Shown here: positions 23,631 through 36,994 of the stretch, piece by piece
Layout of the letters: each line of letters starts with the position of its first letter
Position numbering within the stretch: the stretch's first letter is position 1
Assembly: GCF_000002985.6 (NCBI RefSeq)
Contig: NC_003283.11
Coordinates: 186,001 to 250,000 of the forward strand
Length of the DNA stretch: 64,000 bases
Reading direction: 5' to 3'
From: Caenorhabditis elegans
Taxonomy: Eukaryota > Nematoda > Chromadorea > Rhabditida > Rhabditidae
The notes under the pieces: generated by a model
What the model saw: the letters and a program-made list of their open reading frames with translations, nothing else
What the model was told of the DNA's origin: nothing
Databases searched by the model: none
Translations under genes and position numbers: made by a program

Positions 23631-24236
23631 CCTATTTTTTGACCATTTATAATTACTTTTCGATGTTAATTTTATGTGATTATACTATATCTGTGATCCA
23701 TTTGATTTTCCTAATTTATTTTTTGCACTTGCGAGTAGATAAATGAGCTTCATTTTTTTGAAAAAGTTTCTGAAATATTCCAAAATGTCTATCAAGTTTC
23801 AAAAACAATTTAACATTACAGAAGTTTCTCTCCCAGAAAATTTTCAATCATCCTGAATTTAAAAAAAGTTTTCGAACTTCCCAAAAAATTCCAAAACTTA
23901 CCGAAAATGAACAAACCCTTCTAGAAATTTCTCAAATTATCAAAAAATTTCTTCAACCTTTCAGAAGTCGCTCAAACTTTCTTAACACTTTGCAGAAAAT
24001 TCTAGAAATTTTTGAAAATATCAAGAAATTCAAAAAAAGGAAAAACTTACCAAAAAATAATTTCAAATCGTTCCGGAAGTTTTCAAATTTTCTCGAGCCC
24101 AAATCCTTCAGGTGTCTCTCGAACTTTCTATAACTTTCACAATTTTTCCATAAAATTCCAGATCTTTATTTGAACAAATTTCACGTTATAATTTTTCACA
24201 TTTTTATGATAAAAATTGATAAAAATTAAAATCCAG
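23631..24236. other. Intergenic between convergent galectin and SDR genes
   Basis: About 600 bp of AT-rich DNA with repeated TTTCTAGAAA and TTCAAAC words. It serves as 3' flank for both genes; nothing else is seen. Confidence 0.5.
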
Positions 24237-25873
24237 TTAACACGAATTCAAACATTTTCCAACAAGTTCTTCAGAATATTCCCACAACGCTTCTTGTAAT
24301 TCTTCATCTCTTGCCACTTTCTCGTCCAAGTTCAGCTCATCATCCCAACAAGATTCCCAATACCTTCCAGACAGTTCTTGAACTTCTGGATGTACTGCAC
24401 AATAAAGACTTGTTGCTGCTCCCTGGCTCGCATTCTTTGTAAAAGGAATTGACAAAAAATTAAAAATACTCCAAAACGGAACATCTCTATGAAGATTCGT
24501 GCGAACTGCGGATCCCGGATGAACCGAATATACACTTATTCCGTTTTCAAATTCATCTCGATGCAATTTAAACGCAATTAGCATGTTGCACATTTTTGAT
24601 TTTGCATACAATCGGTAATACCACTCAGTTGCGTTTTTTGGGCAAAGAGTGCCAAGCTTCTCCTCAATTTTGGAATCAGGATTGATCGAAGTGAACTTGC
24701 TAAGCGTCGAAGAAAGGATGACAATTCTTGATGGAGCTGACGATCGAAGAACTGGAAGAAGCTCCTTTATCAGCTGAAAAATTATTCAGTTAAATACCTA
24801 ATTAAATGAAAAAAATGTACCAAAAAATGAGCAAGATGATTTATTCCAAAATGAGCTTCAAATCTATCAGCAGTCGTTTTTTCTTTTCGTCCAAGAACGC
24901 CGGCGTTCAAAATTAGTCCATGGAGAGGCCTGAAAAATCTTTTTTTGCACTGAAAAACTTTTGGGGTTCTGTGGAGGTACTGTAGAATTTTTTTAGATCT
25001 GGTAAAAATTAGTTTTTTGACTTTTGAAGGCTAAGTGAGGTTAGTGGGGGAATAAGGTCGGGAGTACTGAAGTAGTACTGTAGTGGTACTGTAGGAGTAC
25101 TATAGCTGTACTGTAAAAGTACTGCACTTTTACAAAAATTGAGTGTTTTTCTTATGAAGGGAAAGGGAGTTGGGGTTATTGGGGGTCCGGGTGGTGGTAC
25201 TTTAGGATTACTGTAGGGGTGATTTAGGGACACTGTACTGTAGTTTTAGTGAAAAGTACTGTAGTTTTAGTGAAAATGAATTTTGATCTTTTGAAGATAA
25301 ATTGAGATTATTCTTGGAATAGCGTCAGGGTATTGTAGGTGTACTTTAGGAATGCTGCAGTTTTAGTGATGGTGAATTTTTTTTCTGGAAAAATTCGAAA
25401 AGTTAAAAATACGTTTTTCTTACCATTTCTTCGTCAAATATTCTTCCGCCGTTTTTTTAACCGATGCAAGTGAACTCAAATCACACTGAACAATATCAAT
25501 TCGGGCATCTGGGGTTTCACATAAAAGTGATTGTTTCAATGTTTCAGATGCTGCATAGTTTCTGTTAATCATAACAATATGGGCGCCTTTCAGGATAAAG
25601 GCTCTAGCTGTCTCAGTTCCGACTCCAGATGTTGTTCCAGTAATTGCATACGTTTTACCAGATAGATCAATACCACGCACTACCTGGAAACGAGTGTTTA
25701 TTCGTTGTCTGCGAAATCGAAAATGGGCTGGAGCTTAAGCGTAGGCTTAGGCTTGGGCTTTATAACTTATAGCAAAATTTTTCTCTGTGAATAAAGCGAA
25801 AAAATAAAAACTCACTTCCAGTGCATTTGTTCTTGAATGAAATTTTCGTGTTCTTTTTCCATCGTCAACTTTT
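24237..25873 (-). CDS. WWOX-like short-chain dehydrogenase/reductase (5' exon not found), about 321 aa visible
   Basis: Exons on the minus strand: 25873-25816, 25683-25424, 24929-24821, 24773-24237, with consistent phases. The NAD(P)-binding motif TGTTSGVG, the NAG of ILNAGV, the catalytic Ser in ILSSTLSK and the YAKSK (YxxxK) active site are all present, so the enzyme looks functional. The segment before the Rossmann motif (FHSRTNALE then GIDLSGK) is typical of the WWOX/retinol-dehydrogenase-like SDR group. The substrate cannot be read from sequence. The first visible exon starts in phase 2 at an acceptor (TTCAG at 25874-25878) and lacks an in-frame ATG, so a short upstream coding exon is required. 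I could not place it in the repeat-rich DNA upstream. Galectin lies convergent, 0.6 kb away. Confidence 0.85.
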
Positions 25874-26158
25874 CTGAACAAAAAACAATTAATTCGTTTA
25901 TTATATTTTCTTGTTTCACATTGTGAAATAGTGATGCAAAAAGGTTCAATGATCACTGGTTAGAGTGTAGCTGATCTTTTAATCTTTAGAGAAAAGTGAT
26001 CATTGCAATGACTTTTCAATTTCTTATCAGCAGAGTAATACTTCCAAACTAGAAAACGGGAACAATTTTGATCAGATTTGTTAGGAATATGGGAATTTTA
26101 AACTGATTTCAACACTCATATAGGTTCATTGAAAACTTTTTTCCATCTTAGGACGGGA

Positions 26159-26235
26159 CGAGACCGGGTACCGTAATTTTGGCTCAACGTAAAATTGTGC
26201 GACTTTCGCGCGAAAAATACGGTACCCGGTCTCGA
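26159..26235. repeat. Short GC-rich inverted repeat (GAGACCGGGTACCGTA)
   Basis: GAGACCGGGTACCGTA and TACGGTACCCGGTCTCG face each other across about 40 bp. A related half (GTCGTGTCGAGACCGGGCTC) occurs at about 26438. Confidence 0.75.
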
Positions 26236-26813
26236 CGCAAAGATATTTAGGAACATGTGGAAAGGTGAGCGCCTTCAAAGAGTACTGTAGTTACGAATGT
26301 CTAGTATTTGATGAAAGAATTTGTATTTGAAAAATTGAATAAAACAATAAAAATACTTAATTTTTTATAATCAAATCGTGAGAAAGAACACAAAAAATCT
26401 ATAGAATTTCCGCACAACTTTTCGTATTTAATAAAAATGTGTCGTGTCGAGACCGGGCTCCATAGTTTTAGCGCAAAATTCAAAAATTTCCAGTAAAACT
26501 TTAAAAAGTAGACGAAAACCAAAGGTTTTACTGGAAAAAAAACGAAGAAATTATAACTTTAAAATATTTCAAATATGTTCTTACCCAGTGATATCGCTCC
26601 AGATCTGGTTGCTAGAAAAAATAATAGAAAACATACTCGATACCTATTAGGAGGTGTCCCTGTCTACCAGCCTCCCGATAGAATAACCAATGATTCTCAA
26701 AAGATGTGTCTCCTCTCCTTTTTACTTCACACACTAACGACAATAACGAGAGCAATAGAGACGCAGAATGAGTATGGGAAAAAGACTGATCTCGCTTTAG
26801 ATTGTGGCCTTGG

Positions 26814-26846
26814 CGTCAGTGGCGAGCGTCAGCTCGCCACTGACGC
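26814..26846. repeat. Perfect 15-bp GC-rich hairpin
   Basis: GCGTCAGTGGCGAGC is followed after 4 bases by its exact inverse complement, in otherwise AT-rich DNA. It could be the end of a foldback repeat; a similar motif (AGCGTCAGGAGCGAGCT) is at about 62805. Confidence 0.7.
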
Positions 26847-28559
26847 TATTTAGGGTTAGGATTACAGCGTTTTTTTGATTTTTCAAAGGGTTCCCGTTGG
26901 CCGATCAAAGCGAAATTTTACACAGAGGCGTATAGGCCACTAAGAAGCTTTCGTGTAAAATTTCAAATTGATTCCATCAAAACTCGCCGAGTTATGGAGC
27001 TTAAGGTGTTTTCAAAAGGACCCTCAACTATTTTTTAAAAATTGAAAGTTTGGCGTTTTGTCAGTTTTCGGCCTAAGCTCACGAAAATTTAATGACAGCA
27101 GGAAGGACGCAGGATAAGGTTTCTTGTGAATTTTGAGCCGGTTTCGATTTACAGGAGCCGAGATATTAAGCTTGTAAATTAGACAAAAGTTCGAGCCCGG
27201 GTGTGGCGTCTAATTTTTTTTGTGCGTTTTTTCGTGGTAAATGAAAACGCGTGTGTAACTTGACGGTGGGTGGATGGATTTTGATGCCGAGATATGAAGA
27301 GTATTCTCCAACAATCACTTTTTCCCTCATTTTTCGCCTCTTTTTTTTGCAGGAAAATTCGAGTTTTTGCGATTTTTACGAGATTTTTTAGCAGTTTATA
27401 GTACTCGACGAGATGCGTTTAAAAACATACAAATCATCCAGATCCATCAACTGTGAGCTCTTTTAGAGAGCTCCAAAGTCAAATTCGCAATTTTGACCTC
27501 CCCCCTCCCACTTCGGTGTATTTTTTTCGTGTTTTTTCGCAAACCACCGCTTCGTGCGCTGTTGTCTTTGAGAAATCTTTGGCTCCAAGGTGAAATTGTT
27601 GTATAAAAAGATCGTAGGTACATTTTAAAGTAAAAATTATTCCGAAAAAGTGATTTTTTCATTTTGAAAATCGAGGCAGAAAAAAATTTTCGATTTTTTT
27701 TCCAAAAACTTTGTTTTTCCCTTCTCGTAGGATGGCGGTCGTTCGAGATATTTTGATTTTGAGGAAAAAAAAAGAAATTACAAATATTTCTAAAGCGATA
27801 CAACAAAAAAATTTTGAAAATAGAGTGAAAACTCACTGAGATAATCGACCTTGAAGCAAGTTACTGCCGTTTTTGCGTTGTTCATTTTTCAACTTTGAGC
27901 GTTTATTGCTCACTCAATCTGAGATCAATTTTAATTCTGTTTTTTTTTCATAGATTCAAAATTTGAAGCTAAATCCGAAAAACTAAGTTTCAAAAAAATT
28001 TTAGTAGAAATTTTTTTCAGCATCGCCAAAAAATCGAGTTTTTCAGCACGGACTTTTTCGAATTTTTGCGATTTTTCACTTATTTTTAGATCAATCTTTG
28101 TTTTATTTTTTGTGTTCAATGAACAATATTAACAAAAAATGGAATCTATCAACAATTTGTGAAAATTTATTTTTGAAAAATTTTTGTGACAGTTTGAAAT
28201 TTTTTCAAAAAATTAATTTTCTGCCACTTGCCCAGAAAAAGTGGTTTGGTCTGGTGTTTCAAAATATATAGTTTTGAAATTCTCACACCTTTTTTCATAT
28301 TCCCCCAAATTTTTGTAACCCAATTCTTACTTTGAAGGAAGATACAGGCGGGAGATACAGTTCGTTGAAGAGTTGGCTGCCGACACATCGCCACCCCACC
28401 CACAGAGAGACACACATTTACGATCCAATATATTATGATCATTTTTACTTCATCAGAAAGAACATATTCTCTTTCCTATTTGCAGAGATAGTGGAAGACA
28501 AAAAAAAACAATATGGATTTAAAATCAGGGCTTCGCCCCGATTTTAATAAAATATATGA

Positions 28560-29555
28560 AACCCTCTTAAAAAGTTACAAAAAGGTTTTTTCTTGCGCTT
28601 GGAGCGCAAAAGAAAAGAAAAAGGGCTATTTAGACTTAGGAACAAACCCAATTTGAATAAAACATTGGAAATCCCAATCCAACCAGCCTAAAGGCCCGAA
28701 AAACATACTAGGATTCCCAACTGGAATAAATTATAGGAAATCCTTATGACACACCGGCGGTATGGCGCGGCTTAAGCCTAAATAGCCACTTTTATCAAAA
28801 TACATTTGAGCGAGGCGGTTGTACACTATTCGTTCTTTAGCAAAAATTAAAAAAAAAACTATATTTAAATTTAAAAATAAATAACATATGTTATCACACC
28901 TTAGAATATCACGCCTTAATTTAGTATTCATTTGTAGTTCATAAATGTGATTAATCATCGGAGTTAAATATCATCAGAGTGATTATATTCATCAAAGGTC
29001 CCACTTTACTTGAGGGCTAATTTGATCGATATAAAATTCCTATCTCATGCGAAGAAAGGTTCAAATTCTGTACCTATGAATGCTGCCGATACTTGATTTC
29101 CTAATTCATGGGAAGAAGGCCTTTTTGTTGGAAGAACGGAGTTATATCATCCCTCCAAATATTACGAAATCTCCAAGTTTCTTAGTAATCTATAGTTTTC
29201 ATTTAGATTACTGAAAAAGAATTTAATACCGATCAAATTAACCCTCCAAAAAAGCGAGATTACTTTTGAGTTGCCTGAGAAATTATTGTGAAACATGATT
29301 CGAGCTCAAATGTATTTTGATAAAAGTGGCTATTTAGGCTTAAGCCGCGCCATACCGCCGGTGTGTCATAAGGATTTCCTATATTTTATTCCAGTTGGGA
29401 ATCCTAGTATGTTTTTCGGGCCTTTAGGCTGGTTGGATTGGGATTTCCAATGTTTTATTCAAATTGGGTTTGTTCCTAAGTCTAAATAGCCCTCTTTCTT
29501 TTCTTTTGCGTTCCAAGCGCAAGGAAAAACCTTCTTGTAACTTTTTAAGAGGGTT
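28560..29555. mobile_element. 996-bp foldback element with about 250-bp terminal inverted repeats
   Basis: The left arm (28560 to about 28808) and right arm (about 29300-29555) are near-exact reverse complements, beginning AACCCTCTTAAAAAGTTACAA. The middle of about 490 bp is unique, AT-rich and has no convincing coding frame. This is the structure of a non-autonomous DNA transposon with long TIRs. I see no clear target-site duplication. Confidence 0.75.
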
Positions 29556-31153
29556 AGGATTAGGCTTAGGCTTGGGCGGGGCTAGGAAGAAAAAAAAAGA
29601 AAAAGAGAAATTTCAAAAAAATCCAGAATAATAAACAAGAATAATCAATAAAATGGGTCATTCCAAAGTCGTGTCAACCAATAATATTAAAACGGGCGTA
29701 AATGGAACAAAAAAGACAACAGTTAAAAGAAATAATGAAAAAAAGTTTGAGGGAAAAGCAATACATCAAACTCTTGTCTTAAACTCTGATGTTTCATGAT
29801 CAATAGTGTTGTAATCGTGATCAGACGGTGATAGAAAGGTGAAAATTTTCAGAAAAATGGTTCTGCTAATTGAGTTTTTTTCACCTGTTCTTCTTATGAT
29901 TTTGCCATTCCGATTAACTTTTTTTCATACGACAAGCTCTTTTTCTTGATTAGTTTATAGTTTCTAAAAATTTTCGGCATTCTTAATTTTATGTATTGTA
30001 CCTAAAAAATGCCGAATACAAGCGCTCCGCCTAGGGTCTTATTAGATATAAGCATCAAAATCAGATCTTCAAACGTTTTTGTTGTGTAGGGGTCAACTAC
30101 ACAAGAAATGTTTTATTTATTCTATTGACGTGACCGATGACCTTTGATGAACTATGAAAAGGACATCGACACGTGGCCCAAAATTGAACTCGAACTTTCT
30201 CTGTCGTATAATTTATTCTGGTTTTTGAGCTTACCAATAAACCCTGCTTATATTCAACTCTTCGTGTCTTGAAGACATAACAGTTTTGAATGATTTTTTT
30301 ATATCTGCTTTCAAAACATATTTCAAGCGAAAAATCTGGAAATGAAGTAATTATTAAATTTAACACACTTTTTGAAATTTTCACAAAAAAAATATTTAAA
30401 AAAACGACAAAAAATACTTGATGTTTCAACTTTTAATTTTCCCGCCAATACATTACGAGACCCAAGCCATGGAGCCGAGCTGTTCTTTCAAACCTTTTTA
30501 GTTTTACTATTACAAAATTTGCGAGACCCATCATCAGCGCTCTAGAAATTCGTAGTAAATTTGCATCAGCGTTTTTGAATACTTTTAAAAGAGCGCAATT
30601 TCCGGGGATCAAACAGAACTTTGAAATAATTCAATCTAACTAAATGAACCTATTTCTTAAATTTAATAAAGCAAAAATTTGAAAATTGAATTAAAGTCGG
30701 AGTAACGTAATAGAGGAAGCAGATTTAGAAACATTCAGTTTGACAAGTTATTGCCAAAACTCACAATAATTTTTTTCTTGAAGGTGGAAAAATTGGCCAA
30801 AACTACCGAAATAAACGCTTTTCTAAATACTTCAAATTTTTTGAAAAAATTTCCTATAAAAAATTGATTAAGTCACGTCCATTTATTTTAGAGCTGACCG
30901 CCTAGAATTATTATTTAAAAATCTTGTGAAAAATAACATAAGAAAGCTGCAAAAATGTTTAAAAATATGGTTTTGTCTATAAAAATGCTTTCAAAAAGTT
31001 GCAGCAAATTTTCACTTTGCCGAAAATGAAAATTTCCGGAAAATCAGCAAACCGACAATTTGCCGAATTGCCGAATCTGCTGAAAATGAATGAGCAATAA
31101 TTTTTATTTTAATTGAAAATTTTTCAGCTATAATATATAACTAGATTTTCAGA

Positions 31154-33473
31154 ATGAATTCGATACAAAACTATTACTCCACAAACTACACCACCTGCTC
31201 CAAATGCGACACTTTTTTGTGCTCTTTGCAGGTTTTCACCACTCTTGGTTGTTCTCTCAGTGTTATTGCAATGCCCTTATATATATTAGGCGGGTACTGT
31301 ATTCTGCAAAAGTCCCCGTCACAGATGGGCAATTATAAAGGCCCATTGTTCAATTTGCACTTTTGGTAATTGACTTTTTTTTTGAAAAAATATAAAAACA
31401 GTCATAAAATCTTGCTAGGTCATGCTTTGTGGATATTTTGTATAATACGCTCATTGCTCCATATCTTATGTATCCAGCTCTTGCTGGAATACCAGGCGGC
31501 CTGTTTGAAAAGATTGGGATGCCTGTGGTAATTCAACTGTGGATTGGAATATTTTCAATTAATCGTATGTTTAATTGTCAAGTTGCAAACATGGTAGCAG
31601 AAACATTGCCTGCTTACACAGCACTTTGAACTTGAAAAAATTCGATCTGAAATTGGTTCAGACCATTTTTTCATAAAAGTCCTTACTATTAGAAGCCTCA
31701 GAAGTCTGTTTTTGAGTCCATTGGTGCTTTTTGTTAAGTTTTGGAAGCATGAGATCAATTTGGAATGTATAAAGAAAAATTAAATTTTCGGAAAAATCTG
31801 AAATTTTAGATGCGAAAATTTTCAGTAAAAATTGCATTTTCGAAATTTTTTTCTGAAAGGTAGCCAGTTTTCTTTACGGAAAAATGTCTCAAAATGTGAC
31901 AAATAAGGTTTCAAAGATTATCAATCAATTTTTGAAAACGCAAAATTGCCAAAAATAACGTCACTCATTTCCGCGGGACGGGAACTCAAAAATAATTTGG
32001 CCCTTTTCATTTTTTGAAAAAATCATAATACATAGATTTATGTAGATAAATTTTATAATTTTTTTCAAATTTCAAACAACAAAATAAAACAATATCAATG
32101 TAAAATGACCTGCAAAATGCCAGACATTTTAGTTTTCTAGTTCAAAGTGCTTGTATCCAGCTATTTTTTGTGATAAATATTTCAAATGTAACCAATTAAA
32201 CATATTTAAAGTTTATAGAAATGATAATGTCAATAACAATTTTATTTGAAAATCGCTACAACTCGATCCCATTCAACAAACATAAAATATCTGGAAAATT
32301 ACTCAAGTTCGTCTATTACACAGTTCGCGTGATAATCTGTGTCTTCTTTTCTTCCATTCTATTCCTATATCTACCCGAGAACCAAGAAGCCGCACTTCTT
32401 GAAATACTTACTAAAATTCCGTGCCCAACTGAGGAATACTTCAAAAACACTGTATTCGTGCTAGTTGTGGACAAAAACTATATTACTTTGCTTGGACGTA
32501 TCATGAATGTATTTTTTGTAATCGAAATTCTTCAAATTAATTATTTTGTTATCTATTGTATTTATAATTTATTCTTTTCGTCAAACAAATTCACATCGGC
32601 GAAGACTAAAAAGTTGCAAATCTCCTTTTTCCGGAGTATCGTAATGCAAGTGAGCATTCCATTATTGTTTCTGATTCCAATTTTTATTATTATGACGACA
32701 TCAATAGCATTTGGATATTATAATCAGGGTAAGTAAGTTGGAAACGTTTCATTTCAAATAGGCATTTTTTGTCGGCAATATTTGGTTCAAGATAAAAACA
32801 GGGATGACTTCAAAATGTTTATTTTTTTTCGAAAAGTGGCAGGGAACTCGAAATTTAGAATATTAGCTCAAAGTTATTGAATTTTTAGGAATTTTTTACT
32901 GAAACAATAATTTTATAATTCAAGCAGTGTTGCCAAAGATATCGAATTGCTTTTTTCAAAAAAAAAATTGCATAAATGTCAAAATTTTGTTTGGAAAGGA
33001 AAATGTTTTACTTTTCAAAAAAAAAATTGGCGGGAAATTAAATTTTTTTCCCCGAATTCTGTTGAAAAACTAAATACGGAATAAGAAAGAAAGTTAACGT
33101 TGCTTGATTTTATCCACAAATTTTTGCGGGTAATCAAAAATTTTAAATTTCAAAAATAATATGTGCGATTTAAAATCAAGCTTAAGTTTTTCAAGAAAGG
33201 TGCAATTAAGAATTTAAAATATTATTTAATTCAAACAATTCCAAACAAAATTTTGTTTTATGATTACAACTTTTTTCAGCTCTAACCAACTATACCATAA
33301 TCCACGCGTCGCTTCATGGATTGCTGTCAACGTTCACCATATTGGCAATTCATAAGCCTTATCGAGATTTTATTTTTTCAAAGTTCAGAAAACCCGCACT
33401 GGTGGAGGCATCGAAACCTTCAGTAACCAGCAGAAGAAGCTTGAATGTTTTTGCAACTGCAGTTATTAGTTGA
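31154..33473 (+). CDS. Serpentine receptor class H (srh) candidate chemoreceptor A, 353 aa
   Basis: Four exons (31154-31365, 31419-31564, 32219-32728, 33280-33473; 1062 nt). The product is a multi-pass hydrophobic protein with family marks: an N-terminus rich in Tyr/Asn/Cys (NYTTCSKC), CPTEEYF in the extracellular loop before the central helices, a YYNQ-type motif before the last intron, and HKPYRDF after the last helix. Such receptors are 7TM GPCR-like proteins, mostly of chemosensory neurons. A TTTCAG acceptor sits directly before the ATG. The gene is intact: no stops, and all key segments are present. Class H is preferred over str/sri because of the CPxxxF and PYR pattern; the individual gene number is not recognised. 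Confidence 0.88.
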
Positions 33474-33931
33474 ATGATTTAGGTTTTGTAATAAATTTTT
33501 AATAAAGTTGTTTTCTTCTGTCGGAATTTATAATAATTAAGAGCGAAATTCAGGAACATTGAAGGAGTGCGACCAAATTGGAAAATCTACTTTTTTTATA
33601 TTTGCCGAGCTCGGCAAATTCTGCAAGATCACATGTTTCAAAAAAAAAAAAAGAAAACAATAATTAAAAATTAAAAGCAAAATTAAAAGTTAATTTAAAG
33701 TTATATTTAGACACTGCGGCTATTTTCTGCTATTAATTAAAGCAAAAAAATTGGTTCAACCCAACCGATGAAGTCGCCCATGACAATGATCACACAAAAA
33801 AATCAACGACCATATTTTGATGTTTGAAATGAAATTAATTATACTAAAAAATTGATATTTTATAAAATGCACCTGCACTGAAAACCATACGAAAGCTGAT
33901 ATTCCAATAAGCTTTTGATTTCTTTGCTATA
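33474..33931. other. Intergenic between srh A and srh B
   Basis: AATAAA-type signals at about 33490-33505 probably end srh A. The rest is AT-rich 5' flank of srh B. Confidence 0.5.
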
Positions 33932-36776
33932 ATGATAAGTCTTCAAGAATATTATACAACCAACTATACAAAGTGCCCAAAATGTGAATATTTTTTGTGC
34001 TCCTGGCAGGATTACGCGCATACCATGCATATTTTTGCGGGAATTGCAATTCCATTCTATAGTTTTGGATTTCATTGTATTTTATTCAAAACTCCAAAAC
34101 ATATGAACAACTCAAAAGTCTCATTACTGAACTTCCATTTTTGGTAATCAAGTGGAAACTTAAAGACATAAATGGATCATAAAATTTGAAAACTCGAAGG
34201 AATTTTTTTTAATTGGCGAATTCCAAAAAAGTGGCAAGAAACTGAGGTTTTTCAAATTTTCCAAAAATCGTATAATTTTTTTTAAAACTATTTCCCCATT
34301 GGCGCTACTCCACCTTCAAGTCAAAATTTCTCAATATTTCAGGTCTTGTCTTCTTGATATTATATTCAGTGCTCTTGTGACTCCGTATTTATTTTTGCCA
34401 GCGCTAGCCGGATTTTCTCTAGGTCTATTGCAATTTTTGGAAGTTCCCATAAAAGCACAACTATGGCTTTTTTCTTTTTCTATGCATGGTGAGGATTTTG
34501 GAATTGGCAAGCACGTATTTATTAGTGCTTGCCTGTTTTCAGAAATTTGTAACTTTTCAGGGAGTTTCAAGATAAAAATCACGAAAAAAAAGCGGGTTGC
34601 CGATTTAAATTGAAATTCTGAAATTTCCAAAAAAATGTTCAAAACAGCAATTGTTCGTCAATTGCCGGTTTTCTGGCAAATTCGGCAAATCGGCGAACTC
34701 CCGGTTTGCCAATTTGCCGATTTGCCTGAAAGTCTGAAAATTCCATTTTTTAAGTGTTTCATCAGAAAGAGCTTGAGAATGGTTATACTAGTTGATTAGC
34801 TGGAGCAATAAGCTTATTTTAAAAAAAACTTTGAAAAAGTGCTCACACTCTTCGAAACCATAGGCCAAGAGCCGAATGATCTGCCTCTCGGATCTCGGCT
34901 CTTTGGCTCGAGGTGTATATCTAACCATCTTGTTCAAATTTTTAAAAAAATTATAAGCTTATTGCTTCAGCTGTTCAACTAGTATAATCATTCGCAAATT
35001 CTTTCTTATTAAAAAATGCTGGAAAAAAGGTTAAAATGCCCGCTACTTTTTCTGGTTCAAAATTGGTTTTACTCGTTTGCAGTTATATTTTTTGTAGTGA
35101 TCGAATAAATTTTATTTCCAAGTTCTGGAAAAGATAAAGAAAATATTTTCCATGTTGAAAGTTTCACATTTTTGTATTATTTTTTCCAAATTTCCAACAC
35201 CCTAAAAATAGTTCTACAGCTGTCTACATGTCAATGACGTACCTACTTGAAACTCGTCACAATTCAATTCAGTTCAACAGGTTCCGGATAACATGCAAAC
35301 GATTCAAGACCGTTTACTATTCTATTCGTATAATGCTCGCATTTATATATTCTTTCACGATCATTGAATTTGTGCCTGAAGATCAGGAGACGTTATATTC
35401 TAAAGTTCTGGAAAAAGTCCCATGCCCAGCGGATGACTATTTCAAAGCGGAGGAGCACTTTGTTCTGTGTGACAATGAAGCTCATTTCAAACTACTTCTC
35501 ACGTTGGTCACAATAATGGGAGTATCTGAAGGATTACAAATGATGTTTTTCACAACATGTTGTTTATATTACCTATTCTATTCTACTAAGCAATTTACTT
35601 CAAAAAAGACGAGGCAAATGCAAATCACATTTTTCCGAAATATTGTTCTACAAATTTCAATACCTGTTCTGTCCTTCTTACCAACTAACTTTGTCGTCAC
35701 TACGTCAACTCTCGCCGAGTATAATAACCAAGGTATGAGTTGATGAAATTTTAAAAAAAAGTAGGCATGCCTCGTGCCTAGAAAAATGCCTATTTTTGCT
35801 CTTGCTAATTTTTTTCAAAAAATAAATTCCTAAAAATGTTGAGCGATTAAAATTGACCTGAAATTAAAAAAAAACTTCTCATAGTCAGCAATAAAATTCG
35901 ACCTGAAATTCAAATTTACTGAAAAAAATGTATGCGGAAATTGCAAACTTTCAGAAAATACAAATGTTCTGAAAAAATGGGAACTTTGTATGTTCAAAAC
36001 TTTTAGTGGAAAATTCCATTTTTTCAAGAAACATTTCGCAGGAATTTCAATTTTCTGTTGAAAAATTTCGGTGGGGAAACTCAAACTTTTTGAGGAAAAT
36101 TTAGGAAGAAAACTAATGGGGTTATTCAAGTAGTGTCGGAAAATTAAAAAGTGTAGAAAAATTACGTCACAACTGTATTCAAGTATATAAAAACATGTAT
36201 TTAAATACATTTGTGACGTCACAAATGTATTTAAATACATTTTGCAACATTACTTGAATAACCCCATAAAACATTTTTCGAGAAAAAATTTAGACGGGTA
36301 ATTCAATTTGAAAAAAATTAGGCGGGAAATTCATATTTTTCTGAAATAAAATTTTTTGGGGAAAATTCAATTTTTCTTGAGAAAAACTTTGGCGTGGAAA
36401 TCAAATTTTTCGAAAAAAAATATTAGGCGGGAAATTCAAAATTTCTGAAATAAAATTTGGCGGGAAATCCGAACTTTTAAAATTTTTAGAAAAACTCAAA
36501 AAAATTCAGGGATTTTTAATGGTTTCAAAAATTTTCAGAAGTCAGAGAAATACAATTTTTCAAGTCCACCCTTATTAATTTTCAGCTCTTATCAATTTAT
36601 TTTTTATCCACATGTCCTTGCACGGATTATTGTCAACTTTTGTTATATTGTTCATACATCGTCCTTATCGAGAATTCATTCTCTCATTTTTTATGCAGAC
36701 ATCTTCAGCGGCTTCAGTGAAATCAATAGCTAAACTGACGCCAATAAAAGTCGGTCAAACTTGTATCACAATTTGA
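33932..36776 (+). CDS. Serpentine receptor class H (srh) candidate chemoreceptor B, 353 aa
   Basis: Exons 33932-34143, 34343-34488, 35220-35732 and 36586-36776. The first two exons have exactly the lengths and phases of the upstream receptor (212 and 146 nt), and total length is again 1062 nt, showing tandem duplication. Family motifs are NYTKCPKC near the N-terminus, CPADDYF, YNNQ and HRPYREF. Protein similarity to its neighbour is moderate, so the duplication is old. Intron 2 contains a palindromic element and a GCCGG-rich fragment; intron 3 contains a 150-bp palindrome. The start is supported by alignment with the two paralogues; no acceptor is seen immediately upstream. It appears intact. 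Confidence 0.88.
34764..35008. repeat. 245-bp palindrome in srh B intron 2
   Basis: The left arm has GGTTATACTAGTTGATTAGC and the right arm mirrors it (GTTCAACTAGTATAATC). The centre has a second short inverted pair around GAGCCGA/TCGGCTC. Confidence 0.7.
36116..36267. repeat. 152-bp MITE-like palindrome in srh B intron 3
   Basis: The ends ATGGGGTTATTCAAGTA and TACTTGAATAACCCCAT are exact inverse complements. The core repeats AATACATTTGTGACGTCACA-type sequence. Confidence 0.8.
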
Positions 36777-36994
36777 TTTGAAAAACGTCCTAAAAATAAA
36801 TTTGTTAGCTTTACTATGTATTACCAATAACTTGAGATTTTTTATTCGATACTCATAATTATGGTCAACGAGGATTGATCTAAACTATAAATTCATAGAA
36901 AATTTTCAGATTTATCAAATTTTCAAGTTGAAAATTTCCAATTTGTGAATTGAAAACAAATTAATCGTTTCAAATGTTTATTTAAACAAAAAAC

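Larger units (their letters stand above)
25874..31153. other. 5.3-kb gene-poor region
   Basis: It should hold the missing first exon of the SDR gene near its left end. It contains the inverted repeats at 26159-26235 and 26814-26846, a moderately GC-rich stretch (26860-27330) with no frame I trust, the foldback element 28560-29555, and a short TTAGGC-like tract at 29557-29577. Small frames such as 30097-30429 (-) have no recognisable features. Confidence 0.5.

Noticed and set aside
26575-26853. Open frame of 92 codons on the + strand
   Set aside because: It ends in the GC-rich hairpin and shows no domain, no plausible exon partner and no coding-like composition.
27160-27230. tRNA-like GTTCGAGCCCGGG
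   Set aside because: No matching acceptor, D or anticodon arms could be drawn around it.
30097-30429. 110-codon frame on the - strand as a small gene
   Set aside because: It has a hydrophobic start but no family features and no splice partners; open by chance in AT-rich DNA cannot be excluded.
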